A DNA stretch of 64,000 nucleotides, taken from positions 3,492,001 to 3,556,000 of the forward strand of contig NZ_CP007031.1 in NCBI RefSeq assembly GCF_000224005.2, written 5' to 3'. A model generated the notes under the pieces. It did not search any database and was not told the DNA's origin. It saw only the letters and a list, made by a program, of their open reading frames with translations. Numbering within the stretch: the first letter of the stretch is position 1; each line of letters begins with the position of its first letter. This document shows, piece by piece, positions 31,838 through 40,376 of this stretch. The position numbers and the translations under genes are program-made. The stretch is from Marichromatium purpuratum 984. GTDB taxonomy: Bacteria; Pseudomonadota; Gammaproteobacteria; Chromatiales; Chromatiaceae.

Positions 31838-32602
31838 CTACCGCTCGTCGAGGAACATCCGATAGGCGTCCAGCGGCTCCGGTCCGTACTGCTGATACAG
31901 CGCCCTGTTGATCTTCCACCGATGGATCAGCGCGTGCGCCATGTCACGGCGCATGGCAGCGACTCGCTCGGCCTCCGCCGGAGTCATCGGCCCCACGTCG
32001 CCCAATCCCTCGGTCATCCTGCCCACGCGCAAGCGTGCGAGCAAATTCATGACCTCGGCAGACTCGACCTCGATACCCTGCTCGACGCCATAGCGTTCGA
32101 ACAGCCGATCGAGGACGATGCGCTGCAACGCGGTGCCGTCGAGGTCGCGCATGATCTCGCCGAGCACGATCGCCACGGGGGGCGACCCCTCGACCGGTGC
32201 CAGTTCGATGATGGAGCCGTCGGCCATGGTGGCGAGGAAGAGGTGTCCGCCCTCGATGACATAGCTCCGCACCCATTGGAACTGCGCCAGATAGCGCTCG
32301 GACAGGGAGCCCGGTGGGCACAGCGCCCGGGTCGTCGCGATGGCGCCGAAGCGCAGCTGACCGGGCGTGTCCGACGCCCAGGTACCGGTACCGAGCTGGC
32401 AGTCGGCGCGAATGGCCACCATGCCGTCATCGTGCAGTTCGAGACTGTACTCGGCGCCCTCCTCGGGGACATAGACCTGATCGTCCATCGACTGGATCTC
32501 GACCAGCCTCCAGGCCGTCCCCGCCAGGGGCGAGGACTCGGCCAGCGCCAGCGAGCTGACGCTGCACAGCAGCGCGATCAGCAGAATGGTCGGATATCTC
32601 AT
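31838..32602 (-). CDS. META-domain secreted protein, apparently cut by an amber codon
   Basis: 254 residues from ATG 32602 (MRYPTILLIALLCSVSSLAL, signal peptide). Residues about 25-125 form a META/HslJ-like domain: PLAGTAWRLVEIQSMDD, EYSLELHDDGMVAIRADCQL and RALCPPGSLSERYLAQF. The C-terminal part is helical and charged (RIVLDRLFERYGVEQGIEVE). The frame stops at TAG (31838-31840), but the same frame continues downstream with typical high-GC3 codons for 47 more codons to a TGA at 31694. That continuation includes FDILDPDQAEVFWRYF. This suggests a recent nonsense mutation or a sequence error. It is encoded four bases after its partner at 32607-33254. Confidence 0.75.
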   Translation of the reverse strand: MRYPTILLIALLCSVSSLALAESSPLAGTAWRLVEIQSMDDQVYVPEEGAEYSLELHDDGMVAIRADCQLGTGTWASDTPGQLRFGAIATTRALCPPGSLSERYLAQFQWVRSYVIEGGHLFLATMADGSIIELAPVEGSPPVAIVLGEIMRDLDGTALQRIVLDRLFERYGVEQGIEVESAEVMNLLARLRVGRMTEGLGDVGPMTPAEAERVAAMRRDMAHALIHRWKINRALYQQYGPEPLDAYRMFLDER

Positions 32603-32606
32603 CGTC

Positions 32607-33254
32607 TCAGCCTCCCTCGATCGCAGCGAGTGGCACCTCATAGACCTCCTGGCCGTCGATGACGACGGTCCAGGTATCGCCATCGAGCGAGGCCTCGGCG
32701 CTGCGGTTGGTGGCGTTGACGTACCCGGTCATAAAGTTGATGGTGAACTGCTCACCGGCGGGGCTCTGCACCACGATCGAGGCCTGGCCCTCGTCCATGC
32801 GTAGGATGTCGGCCGGGCACTGGCCGAACGCCTCGGCGGTGAGGGCGCGACAGCGCAGCAGCGTGGTGGCGTCGTAGTCGGCGGTGGAGAAGGGCCGGGT
32901 CGGGTTGTCCGCGGCGTCCGTCGCCATACCACGGTCCCAGTAGACATAGAGGCTCTCGTCGGGGAAGCGGAAGATCAGCCCCTGGTCGCCGAGCCCGCTC
33001 TGGCGATAGACCGGGCGGCCCGCCTGATCGCGGAAGTTGCCCACCGCCTCACCGCTCGGCGCCAGCTCGTGCACCACGCCATCCTCGCGACTGATGGTCA
33101 CATTGCCCTGGCGCTGACTGAAGGTGCAGGGAAGCGTCCGCTCGGCACGGTCCTCCCCCTTGGGGTAGATCTCGCAGCGCGCGTCGGTCGAGTCAGCGAC
33201 AGCCGGAAGTGCCCACAGGCCGACGACGGCCAGCAGCAGGGTGTGAAGCAGCAT
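32607..33254 (-). CDS. Secreted protein of unknown function, operon partner of the META protein
   Basis: 215 residues from ATG 33254 (MLLHTLLLAVVGLWALPAVA, signal peptide ending AVA/DST). The mature part has CEIYPKGEDRAERTLPCTFS, GNVTISREDGVVHELAPSG, RFPDESLYVYWDRGM, LRCRALTAEAFGQCPADIL and FTINFMTGYVNATN. It is a beta-rich fold with four Cys. No named family is recognised. The downstream META gene begins after a 4-base gap, so they are co-transcribed and probably act together in the periplasm. Confidence 0.75.
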   Translation of the reverse strand: MLLHTLLLAVVGLWALPAVADSTDARCEIYPKGEDRAERTLPCTFSQRQGNVTISREDGVVHELAPSGEAVGNFRDQAGRPVYRQSGLGDQGLIFRFPDESLYVYWDRGMATDAADNPTRPFSTADYDATTLLRCRALTAEAFGQCPADILRMDEGQASIVVQSPAGEQFTINFMTGYVNATNRSAEASLDGDTWTVVIDGQEVYEVPLAAIEGG

Positions 33255-33755
33255 GATCGATACCTCCGCGTGTGGTGGGGCTCTCACGCCCGGCAGACGC
33301 CTCGGGCCAGCGAGCGCCGACCCGTGCTCTTTGAGGGCCGCATGCCCTGGGTTCAAGGCCGATCGCCGAACATGTCGTTCCCGCCCCGTCGCGCTCTATG
33401 CCCTGACCTGCCGAGCCACTTCGGCTCGGACGATCGGGCGCATCACCCGTCCGACGACCTGTCCGCCGCGCGGCCACTGCTCGGACACAACTCCCGCTGG
33501 GAGTGCCAACAGGGCAAGGCCGATGAGGGTGCGCGTGCCAATCCGGTAGGGTCGAGTCCGCTCGCAACACCATCGCCACAGAGCGGCAGCAGCGTGGTCG
33601 AGGTGCCGACGGCAGGCAAACTCTCCACGACGAATTCAGTCGACTGCACCTCCTTTGTCAGAAGCAGGCGCACACCGACGATCGACCCGCGCACCATTGA
33701 CTACGCTTGGCCTAGCGCCCCGAACCCCGGGGCGGTCGCGATGGAGGGATTGCCG
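33255..33755. other. 500-base gap between divergent genes
   Basis: No credible gene is seen. CCGAGCC (33411-33417) and GGCTCGG (33423-33429) form a 7-bp hairpin. G+C is lower around 33590-33700. Promoters for the minus-strand secreted-protein operon and for gadB should lie here, but no consensus elements are convincing. Confidence 0.4.
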
Positions 33756-35144
33756 ATGGTGACGCGAAAGATCGAGTCGATCAGCCCCGAGGAGCAGGAT
33801 GCACTGCTCGCGCCGGCCTATGCACGACGGCGGATGCTGGAGGGGGTACCGCGATACCGTCTGCCGGAGCACGAGATGGCCCCCGAGACGGCCCATGACC
33901 TGATCCACGACGAGCTGATGCTCGACGGCAACGCCCGGCTCAACCTGGCCACCTTCGTCACCACCTGGATGGAGCCCCAGGCCGAGCGGCTGATGGCCGA
34001 GGCCTTCGACAAGAACCTGATCGACAAGGACGAGTACCCGCGCACCGCCGAGATCGAGGCGCGCTGCGTCAACATCGTCTCCGATCTCTTCCACGCCCCC
34101 GAGCAGGGGGTCGGCGCCTCGGCGATCGGCTCGAGCGAAGCGGTGATGCTCGCCGGGATGGCGCTGAAGTGGCGCTGGCGCGCGCGTCGCCGCGCCCGCG
34201 GCGAGGACACCCATCGCCCCAACCTGATCCTCGGCGCCAATGTCCAGGTGGTGTGGGAGAAGTTCTGTCGTTACTGGGATGTCGAGCCGCGCTACATCCC
34301 GATGGAGAAGGGCCGTTATGTCATCACCCCGGAGGAGGTGATCGCCCGCACCGATGCGCACACCATCGGCGTGGTCGCCATCCTCGGCACCACCTTCACC
34401 GGGGAGTACGAGCCGATCGAAGCGATCCACGCCGCGCTGGAGGCGCAGAACGCCACCACCGGCTGGGAGATCCCGATGCACGTCGACGCCGCCAGCGGCG
34501 GCTTCGTCGCCCCCTTTCTCGACCCCGAGCTGGTGTGGGACTTCCGCCTGCCGCTGGTCAAGTCGATCAACGTCTCGGGGCACAAGTACGGCCTGGTCTA
34601 TCCCGGCGTCGGCTGGGTGGTGTGGCGCAGCCACGAGGACCTGCCCGAGGAGCTGATCTTCCGGGTCAACTATCTCGGCGGCGACATGCCAACCTTCACC
34701 CTCAACTTCTCCCGCCCCGGCAACCAGGTGGTGGGTCAGTACTACAACTTCCTGCGCCTGGGGCGCGCCGGCTACACCCAGGTAATGACGGCGCTGCGCG
34801 AGGTGGCCACGGGGCTGGCGCGCGGCGTCGCCGACCTCGGCCCCTTCGAGCTGGTCAGCGACGCCAGCACCATCCCGGTGTTCGCCTTCAAGCTGCGCGA
34901 CGAGATCACCGACTACAGCGTCTTCGACATCTCCCACAAGCTGCGCGAGAGCGGCTGGCAGGTGCCCGCCTACACCATGCCCGAGCACGCCGAGTCGGTC
35001 GCGGTGCTGCGCGTGGTGGTGCGCGAGGGCTTCAGCGCCGATCTCGCCGAGCTGCTGCTCGCCGACCTCGCCAAGGCCGTCGCCCACTTCGAGGGGCTGC
35101 GCGCACACGACCCGGCGCCGCCCACGCCCAGCTTCGCCCACTGA
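33756..35144 (+). CDS. gadB: Glutamate decarboxylase
   Basis: 462 residues from ATG 33756 (GGAGG eight bases upstream; an ATG at 33741 is also in frame). This is a PLP-dependent enzyme converting glutamate to GABA while consuming a proton. Motifs: LATFVTTWMEPQAERLM, GASAIGSSEAVMLAGMALKW, HVDAASGGFVAPFL (the PLP Asp) and SINVSGHKYGLVYPGVGW, with the PLP lysine at about residue 277. The C-terminus lacks an obvious GadB-type HxxH... tail after LRAHDPAPP. No glutamate/GABA antiporter (gadC) is adjacent, so GABA export must use a transporter elsewhere or GABA serves metabolism. Confidence 0.95.
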   Translation: MVTRKIESISPEEQDALLAPAYARRRMLEGVPRYRLPEHEMAPETAHDLIHDELMLDGNARLNLATFVTTWMEPQAERLMAEAFDKNLIDKDEYPRTAEIEARCVNIVSDLFHAPEQGVGASAIGSSEAVMLAGMALKWRWRARRRARGEDTHRPNLILGANVQVVWEKFCRYWDVEPRYIPMEKGRYVITPEEVIARTDAHTIGVVAILGTTFTGEYEPIEAIHAALEAQNATTGWEIPMHVDAASGGFVAPFLDPELVWDFRLPLVKSINVSGHKYGLVYPGVGWVVWRSHEDLPEELIFRVNYLGGDMPTFTLNFSRPGNQVVGQYYNFLRLGRAGYTQVMTALREVATGLARGVADLGPFELVSDASTIPVFAFKLRDEITDYSVFDISHKLRESGWQVPAYTMPEHAESVAVLRVVVREGFSADLAELLLADLAKAVAHFEGLRAHDPAPPTPSFAH

Positions 35145-35183
35145 GGGCGCGCGCCGGGGCACACTCGGCCCCGGCGCACCGGC

Positions 35184-36272
35184 TCAGTCGTTGCCGGAGA
35201 CGTCCATGAAGGCGAAGGGCTCGGCGGCGGTGAAACGCGCTGCGGCGTTGCCGGCATAGACATAGCCGCCGTCGACCGGCAGGGTCTTGACCTCGGCCCC
35301 GGGTGAGAAGTCGAGGTCGTCGAGCGCGACCCAGAAGGTGTTGGGCGTGGTCGCCGAGGAGAAGTAATAGACCCGGTTCTTCTGGTCGGCGGCGACCGAC
35401 CACAGGGTCGAGGCGAGGTTGGGCTGCTGCGCGACGCTGATGCCCAGCGGCACCGAGACGGCGCGCTGCACCGAGAGCACCTGGGCAACGGCCTGGTTGG
35501 CATAGGAGTGACCGGGCACGGCGTCGAGATAGTCGTTGTCGAGCGACTTGGGTACCGCATCGAGCAGGAAGGAGGCGCGCGCATAGCGATCGGCGGCGCG
35601 CACCGTGCCGGGCAGGAAGGCCATACCGCCGACCCCCTGCCAATAGGTATCGATCGCCAGCTGCTGATCGTAGGGCGGCGAATTGGTCATGACCTTGAAC
35701 TCCGGCCCATGATGGATGACCAGCTCGCCGTCGAGGTACTCGAGGATCGCCGAGTCGCCACTGGGGTCGGAGAGCGAGAGATGGAGCGCGGCGGGCTTGC
35801 CGTTGGGCAGGTCCTTGGCGACCACCCGCAGCGGCTGCTCGGTCAGCCCCCGCACCGCCTCGGCGACGGTGGCATAGTTGTCGAGCGCGTACTGCGCCCA
35901 GAGCGCGATCGAGAGCGGCGGCAGCGCGCTGTCCTCGCCGTAGTCGGACTCCGCCAGATAGAGCAGGTTGGCCACCAGTCCCTTCTCGTTCATGCCGTCA
36001 CTGCTCGCCAGGTCGTAGGACGAGACCACCAGGCTGCCGTACTTCGACACCCAGCTCGGCGAGTCCGGTCCCGCCCGACCATCGCGCGCCATGCCGCGCG
36101 GGAACACCCAGAGCGCGGTCTCCATCGACTGCATCCAGTCCATGTTGCGCCCGGTGATCACCGTCTCGTCGTCGCCGACATAGAGGGTGCGGGTACAGGC
36201 CTCACCGCCCTGGGGCAGGCCGATGCCGGCGGCCAGACAGGCCGCGACGACGGTCGTGGTGCGCTTGCTCAT
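35184..36272 (-). CDS. Choloylglycine hydrolase family (linear amide C-N hydrolase), exported
   Basis: 362 residues. The signal peptide (MSKRTTTVVAACLAAGIGLP) runs to GGEA. The next residue is Cys26 (ACTRTLYVGDDE), the N-terminal nucleophile expected after processing in Ntn hydrolases. RNMDWMQSMETALWVFPRG is the diagnostic second motif (R.MDW), and DGMNEKGLVANLLYL and SDPSGDSAILEYLDG follow, with FKVMTNSPPYDQQL. The family includes bile-salt hydrolases, penicillin V acylases and, in Gram-negatives, acyl-homoserine-lactone acylases. The actual amide substrate is unknown. AGGAGT precedes the ATG. It is convergent with gadB, a 39-base gap. Confidence 0.92.
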   Translation of the reverse strand: MSKRTTTVVAACLAAGIGLPQGGEACTRTLYVGDDETVITGRNMDWMQSMETALWVFPRGMARDGRAGPDSPSWVSKYGSLVVSSYDLASSDGMNEKGLVANLLYLAESDYGEDSALPPLSIALWAQYALDNYATVAEAVRGLTEQPLRVVAKDLPNGKPAALHLSLSDPSGDSAILEYLDGELVIHHGPEFKVMTNSPPYDQQLAIDTYWQGVGGMAFLPGTVRAADRYARASFLLDAVPKSLDNDYLDAVPGHSYANQAVAQVLSVQRAVSVPLGISVAQQPNLASTLWSVAADQKNRVYYFSSATTPNTFWVALDDLDFSPGAEVKTLPVDGGYVYAGNAAARFTAAEPFAFMDVSGND

Positions 36273-36440
36273 ACTCGGACTCCTGCGGTTGCGATCGGAA
36301 CACCATCGATGTCCGGACAGTTAAGCACAGCAACGGCACGACCGAGCGCCGGAAGGGGGCGACGGGACGAGCGGTCGTGGCTTGCCAGCGAGCGCGTGCA
36401 CACCGATCATCCACCCCACATCGACCCGCCAGGAGCCACC

Positions 36441-36839
36441 ATGACCACCCCCACGGAACCAGCCGACGACACCCCGCAGACGTCCCACCCGACCCCCGGT
36501 GATTACGGCATCCGCGGCAGCGCGACCCCGGAGTCGCTGATCCTCGAACAGCTCAGCCAGGGCCCCAAGGCCCAGGCCTGTCGACGCTCCAAGGCGGCGC
36601 TGCACCAGCTCATCCGCGACGCCGAGCAGGCGCACAAGGCACGCAGCCGGGTCGGCACCGAGACCTGTCCGCAGTGCGGCCAGCCCCACCTCGCCCACTA
36701 TCGGCTCACCGAGCGTTTCCACCTGCTTGAGTGCGCGCACTGCGGCCACCACGGTCGCGGCACCAGCGCGACAGCGGCGCGCGCCGATGCCGAGTCCGGC
36801 GTCGACAGCGGTCGCGACTGGCGAGGAGCGACGGACTGA
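36441..36839 (+). CDS. Small zinc-ribbon protein of unknown function
   Basis: 132 residues from ATG 36441, with AGGAG nearby. The N-terminal third is polar and probably disordered (MTTPTEPADDTPQTSHPTPG). The middle is helical (ALHQLIRDAEQAHKARSR). The C-terminal part has CPQCGQPHLAHYRL and LLECAHCGHHGRGTS, two CxxC knuckles plus His forming a likely zinc ribbon. The function is unknown; such proteins may bind nucleic acid or partner proteins. It is convergent with the following glycosyltransferase gene, only 7 bases apart. Confidence 0.75.
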   Translation: MTTPTEPADDTPQTSHPTPGDYGIRGSATPESLILEQLSQGPKAQACRRSKAALHQLIRDAEQAHKARSRVGTETCPQCGQPHLAHYRLTERFHLLECAHCGHHGRGTSATAARADAESGVDSGRDWRGATD

Positions 36840-36846
36840 GCCCGCC

Positions 36847-37980
36847 TCAGCGCAGCCCGAAGACCTCCAGGTAGCGCCCGGCGCTGGTCTCCAGACGGTA
36901 CTCGGCGACCGCCTCGCGTAACCGCTCGGCGGGCAGCGGCCGGTCGAGGGTGCGCTCGATCGCCTCGGCCAGCGCCGCGACGTCGCCGACGGCGACCAGC
37001 GGGCCGTACTCGCCGCCACGGGTGATCTCGCGCGGACCGCTGCGACAGTCGGTGGCGACCACCGGGGTGCCGAGCGCGAGCGCCTCGGTGAGCACGTTGG
37101 GCGAGCCCTCCCAACGCGAGGACAGCGCGAACAGCGCGGCGCGGGCGAGGAAGCGATAGGGGTTGGACTCGAACCCGGGCAGCGCCACCGCCTCCGCCAC
37201 CCCCAGCTCGGCGGCCAGACGCAGCAAGCGCTCGCGCTGACGGCCCTCGCCGAGGATCAGCAGCCGACAGGGGCGTGTCTCGCGCACCCGGGCGAAGGCG
37301 CGGATCAGGGTCTCGAAGTCCTTCTGGGTACGCAGCCCACCGACCCCCATGATCACCGGCTCGGCGCCGGGCGCGAACCACGGGTGATCGACCTCGGCCG
37401 CGGCCAGCGCCGCCAGCTCCGGGGTGATGTTGGGGTTGCGGATCACCCGCACCCGCTCGCGCGGAATGCCGGTGATGGCGACGATGTCCTCGGCCACGCC
37501 GTCGGAGACCGCCACCACCGCGTCGGCGCGGCGATAGAGCGCGCGCAGCCGGCGCGTCTCGCGCCAGCGCCACAGCCAGCCCTTGCCGCGGGCGCGCCAG
37601 CGCTCGCTCATCGCGGTGCCGGGACGCAGCACGTAGCGGGTGTCGCCGCCGAGCCGACGCTTGACCGCGAGCGCGACCCGGTCGTCGCGGGTCTTGGCGG
37701 TGAGCACCGCCGCCGGGCGGGTGCGCGCGACCAGCTCGGCGAGGAAACGGGTGCGCGCACGCAGCCCGCTCGCCGCGAGCACATGTACCCGCACCTCGGG
37801 TGGCAGGGTGTCGACGAAGGGCGCCCCGGCGTCGTTGACCACGAAGTCGACCGGATGGCCGTGCCCGGCAATCCCGCGGGCGATGTTGACCATCATCCGC
37901 TCCACCCCGCCGTCACCGAAGCTGGGGATGAAGAGACACACGGGGCGGGGGCTCGGCTGGCTGGGGGTCGCTGGGGTCAT
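36847..37980 (-). CDS. Glycosyltransferase family 4 protein
   Basis: 377 residues from ATG 37980 (MTPATPSQPSPRPVCLFIPS). N-terminal GT-B motif PSFGDGGVERMMVNIARGIA; GT4 donor domain PVIMGVGGLRTQKDFETLIR, RLLILGEGRQRERLLRLA and SSRWEGSPNVLTEALALGTP, with the catalytic ExxxxxxxE. It is paralogous to the gene at 21172-22290 over its C-terminal half. It probably adds a hexose to LPS core or another surface glycan. It is divergent from the GT9 gene, with a 187-base gap that should contain both promoters. Confidence 0.9.
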   Translation of the reverse strand: MTPATPSQPSPRPVCLFIPSFGDGGVERMMVNIARGIAGHGHPVDFVVNDAGAPFVDTLPPEVRVHVLAASGLRARTRFLAELVARTRPAAVLTAKTRDDRVALAVKRRLGGDTRYVLRPGTAMSERWRARGKGWLWRWRETRRLRALYRRADAVVAVSDGVAEDIVAITGIPRERVRVIRNPNITPELAALAAAEVDHPWFAPGAEPVIMGVGGLRTQKDFETLIRAFARVRETRPCRLLILGEGRQRERLLRLAAELGVAEAVALPGFESNPYRFLARAALFALSSRWEGSPNVLTEALALGTPVVATDCRSGPREITRGGEYGPLVAVGDVAALAEAIERTLDRPLPAERLREAVAEYRLETSAGRYLEVFGLR

Positions 37981-38167
37981 GCTCGGGGTCCGGAGGCTGG
38001 CGGTGGGCCGACGCGAGGCCGGCGGGATGGACATCATTATGGCGAAAACCGGCGGGGTCCGGACAGCCGCGCGGCGCCCGGCGATTTCTGGGATCATAAC
38101 GGCCATCAGCAACCCCGCCGGTCGCCCCGGCCGGACACCATCGTTGCGCCGAACCCGATCAACCGAC

Positions 38168-39229
38168 ATGTCTCCAAGCCCCGATCCCAACGCCCCGCGC
38201 ATCCTGCTGGTGCGCCTCTCGGCCATCGGCGACGTGGTCTTCGCCTCGCCGCTGGTCGCGGCGCTGCGCCGCAGCCATCCACGCGCCCACATCGCCTGGC
38301 TGGTCCAACCTGAGTGCGCGCCGCTGCTCGCCCAGCACCCCGACCTCGACGAGGTGATCCCCTGCCCGCTCAACCGCTGGCGCAGACTGGTGCGCGAGCG
38401 TCGCCTGGGCACGCTCGCGCGCGAGCTGCGCGCGATGCGCGCCGCGTTGCGCGCGCGCCGCTTCGATCGCGCCATCGACCTCCAGGGGCTGCTCAAGAGC
38501 GGCATGCTGACCTGGTTCAGCGGCGCGCCCGAGCGCATCGGTCTGGGCTCGCGCGAGGGCAGCCAGTGGCTGATGACCCGCACCGTGGCGCGCGACGGCC
38601 CCTACAAGCGCATCGGCTCCGAATACCTGCACCTGGCCCGGACCCTCGATCTCGCCGTCGAGCCCTTCGCGATGGCGGTGCACCACGGTGAGGCCGAGCG
38701 CGCGCGCGTCGCCGAGCTGGTCGCGCCGGCCGGGGCCGGGGCGCGGCTGGTCGCGCTCAGCCCCTTCACCACCCGACCACAGAAGCACTGGATCGAGTCG
38801 CGCTGGGCGGACCTCGCCGAACGGCTGCACCAGGCGCTGGGGCTCACCCCGGTACTGCTCGGCGGCCCCGGCGACCGCGAGGCCGCGGCACGGATCGTCG
38901 CACGCTGCAAGACACCGCTGCTCGATCTCGCCGGCGCCACCAGCCTCACCGAGGCCGCCGCACTGATCGACCGCGCGGCGCTCGCGGTGGCGGTCGACAC
39001 CGGGCTCGGCCACATCGGCATCGCCATGAACACCCCGAGCCTGCTGCTGTTCGGCTCGACCTGTCCCTATCTCGACACCACCCGCGACAACGCCCGGGTG
39101 CTCTATCACCCGCGCCCCTGCTCGCCGTGCAAACGCCACCCGAGCTGTGACGGACGCTTCGACTGCATGCGCGAGATCACCGTCGAGGCGGTGGTCGAGG
39201 CCGCCCGCGAGCTGCTCGCCGATGACTGA
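38168..39229 (+). CDS. Glycosyltransferase family 9 (heptosyltransferase-like)
   Basis: 353 residues from ATG 38168 (MSPSPDPNAPRILLVRLSAI). The N-terminal RILLVRLSAIGDVVFASPLV is the ADP-heptose transferase signature. Further motifs are IDLQGLLKSG, PFTTRPQKHWIESRWADLAE, VLLGGPGDREAA, LDLAGATSLTEAAALI and VDTGLGHIGIAMNTPSLLLF. CSPCKRHPSCDGRFDCM near the end holds four Cys, common in this branch. The likely role is transfer of heptose to the LPS inner core. The stop overlaps the next gene (8 bases), so it is an operon. Confidence 0.92.
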   Translation: MSPSPDPNAPRILLVRLSAIGDVVFASPLVAALRRSHPRAHIAWLVQPECAPLLAQHPDLDEVIPCPLNRWRRLVRERRLGTLARELRAMRAALRARRFDRAIDLQGLLKSGMLTWFSGAPERIGLGSREGSQWLMTRTVARDGPYKRIGSEYLHLARTLDLAVEPFAMAVHHGEAERARVAELVAPAGAGARLVALSPFTTRPQKHWIESRWADLAERLHQALGLTPVLLGGPGDREAAARIVARCKTPLLDLAGATSLTEAAALIDRAALAVAVDTGLGHIGIAMNTPSLLLFGSTCPYLDTTRDNARVLYHPRPCSPCKRHPSCDGRFDCMREITVEAVVEAARELLADD

Positions 39230-40376
39230 GCCGAACCCTGAGCGGACATTGCGCATCCTCCACGTCGAGGGCGGGCGTCATCTCTACGGCGGCGCCTTCC
39301 AGGTGCTGCACCTGCTGCGCGGGCTGCACGCGCGCGGTCATCACAACCTGCTCGCCTGTCCGCGCGGCTGCGACCTGGCCCGGGCCGCGGCCCCGGTGGC
39401 CGAGGTCCACGACATGCCGATGCACGGCGACGCCGACCTGCTGATGGCCGCGCGGCTGGCGCGGCTGATCGCCCGCGTCCGGCCCGACCTGGTGCACCTG
39501 CACAGCCGCATCGGCGCCGACGTCATGGGCGGCATCGCCGCGCGGCTGCGCGGGGCGCCGGTGATCCACACCCGTCGCGTCGACAACCCCGAGCCACGCT
39601 GGCTGGTGGCGCTCAAGTACCGGCTGCACGACCGCGTGGTGGCCATCTCCGAGGGCATCGCCCGGGTGCTGCGCGATGAGGGGCTGGCGGCCGACAGACT
39701 GCGCGTGGTGCGCAGCGCGATCGACCCCACGCCCTACGCCGGACCCTGCGCGCGGGCGCTGATCACCGCGCGGCTCGGGTTGCCCGCCGACGCGCTGATG
39801 GTCGGGGTGATCGCCCAGCTGATCCGACGCAAGGGCCACGCGATCCTGCTCGAGACCCTGCCCGCGCTGATCGCGCGCCACCCCCGGCTGCACCTTTGTT
39901 GCTTCGGTCAGGGACCGGAGGCGGCGGCGCTGGCCGAGCGTATCGACGCGCTGGGGCTGCAGGGCCGGGTCCATCTGTGCGGCTTCCGCGACGACCTCGC
40001 CGAGATCCTCCCCTGTCTCGACCTGGTGGTGCACCCGGCGCTGATGGAGGGGTTGGGGGTCTCGCTGCTGCAGGCGGCCAGCGCCGGGGTACCGATCGTC
40101 GCCAGCCGTGCCGGCGGCATCCCCGAGGCGGTGCGCGACGGCGAGAACGGGGTGCTGGTCGAGCCGGGCGACGCCGAGACGCTGGCCACGGCGATCAGCG
40201 CCCTGCTCGCCGACCCGGGGCGCCGCCGCGCGCTCGGTGCCGGCGGTCAGGCGCTGATGCGCCGCGACTTCTCCATCGACGGCATGGTCGAGGGCAACCT
40301 CGCCGTCTACCGCGAACTGCTCGCCGAGCGCGCGGGAGATCACAACCGCAAAGACGCGAAGAACACAAAGGAATGA
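39222..40376 (+). CDS. Glycosyltransferase family 4 protein with repeat-derived C-terminus
   Basis: 384 residues from ATG 39222. N-terminal LRILHVEGGRHLYGGAFQVL; GT4 signature VGVIAQLIRRKGHAILLETL, CFGQGPEAAALAERI and HPALMEGLGVSLLQAASAGV, followed by IVASRAGGIPEAVRDGENGV. It overlaps the GT9 gene by 8 bases. The last 14 residues (GDHNRKDAKNTKE) are encoded by a copy of the dispersed ACCGCAAAGACGCGAAG repeat, so the original stop has been replaced or read into the repeat. The product is a core or O-antigen glycosyltransferase by context. Confidence 0.9.
   Translation: MTEPNPERTLRILHVEGGRHLYGGAFQVLHLLRGLHARGHHNLLACPRGCDLARAAAPVAEVHDMPMHGDADLLMAARLARLIARVRPDLVHLHSRIGADVMGGIAARLRGAPVIHTRRVDNPEPRWLVALKYRLHDRVVAISEGIARVLRDEGLAADRLRVVRSAIDPTPYAGPCARALITARLGLPADALMVGVIAQLIRRKGHAILLETLPALIARHPRLHLCCFGQGPEAAALAERIDALGLQGRVHLCGFRDDLAEILPCLDLVVHPALMEGLGVSLLQAASAGVPIVASRAGGIPEAVRDGENGVLVEPGDAETLATAISALLADPGRRRALGAGGQALMRRDFSIDGMVEGNLAVYRELLAERAGDHNRKDAKNTKE

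Noticed and set aside
33630-33660. Adjacent GAATTC and GTCGAC restriction sites suggesting cloning-vector sequence
   Set aside because: Two six-base sites near each other are expected by chance in 64 kb, and the flanks are normal for this genome.
33443-33697. An 84-codon open frame on the minus strand upstream of gadB
   Set aside because: No ribosome binding site, no recognisable domain, and codon bias weaker than in neighbours; kept as intergenic.
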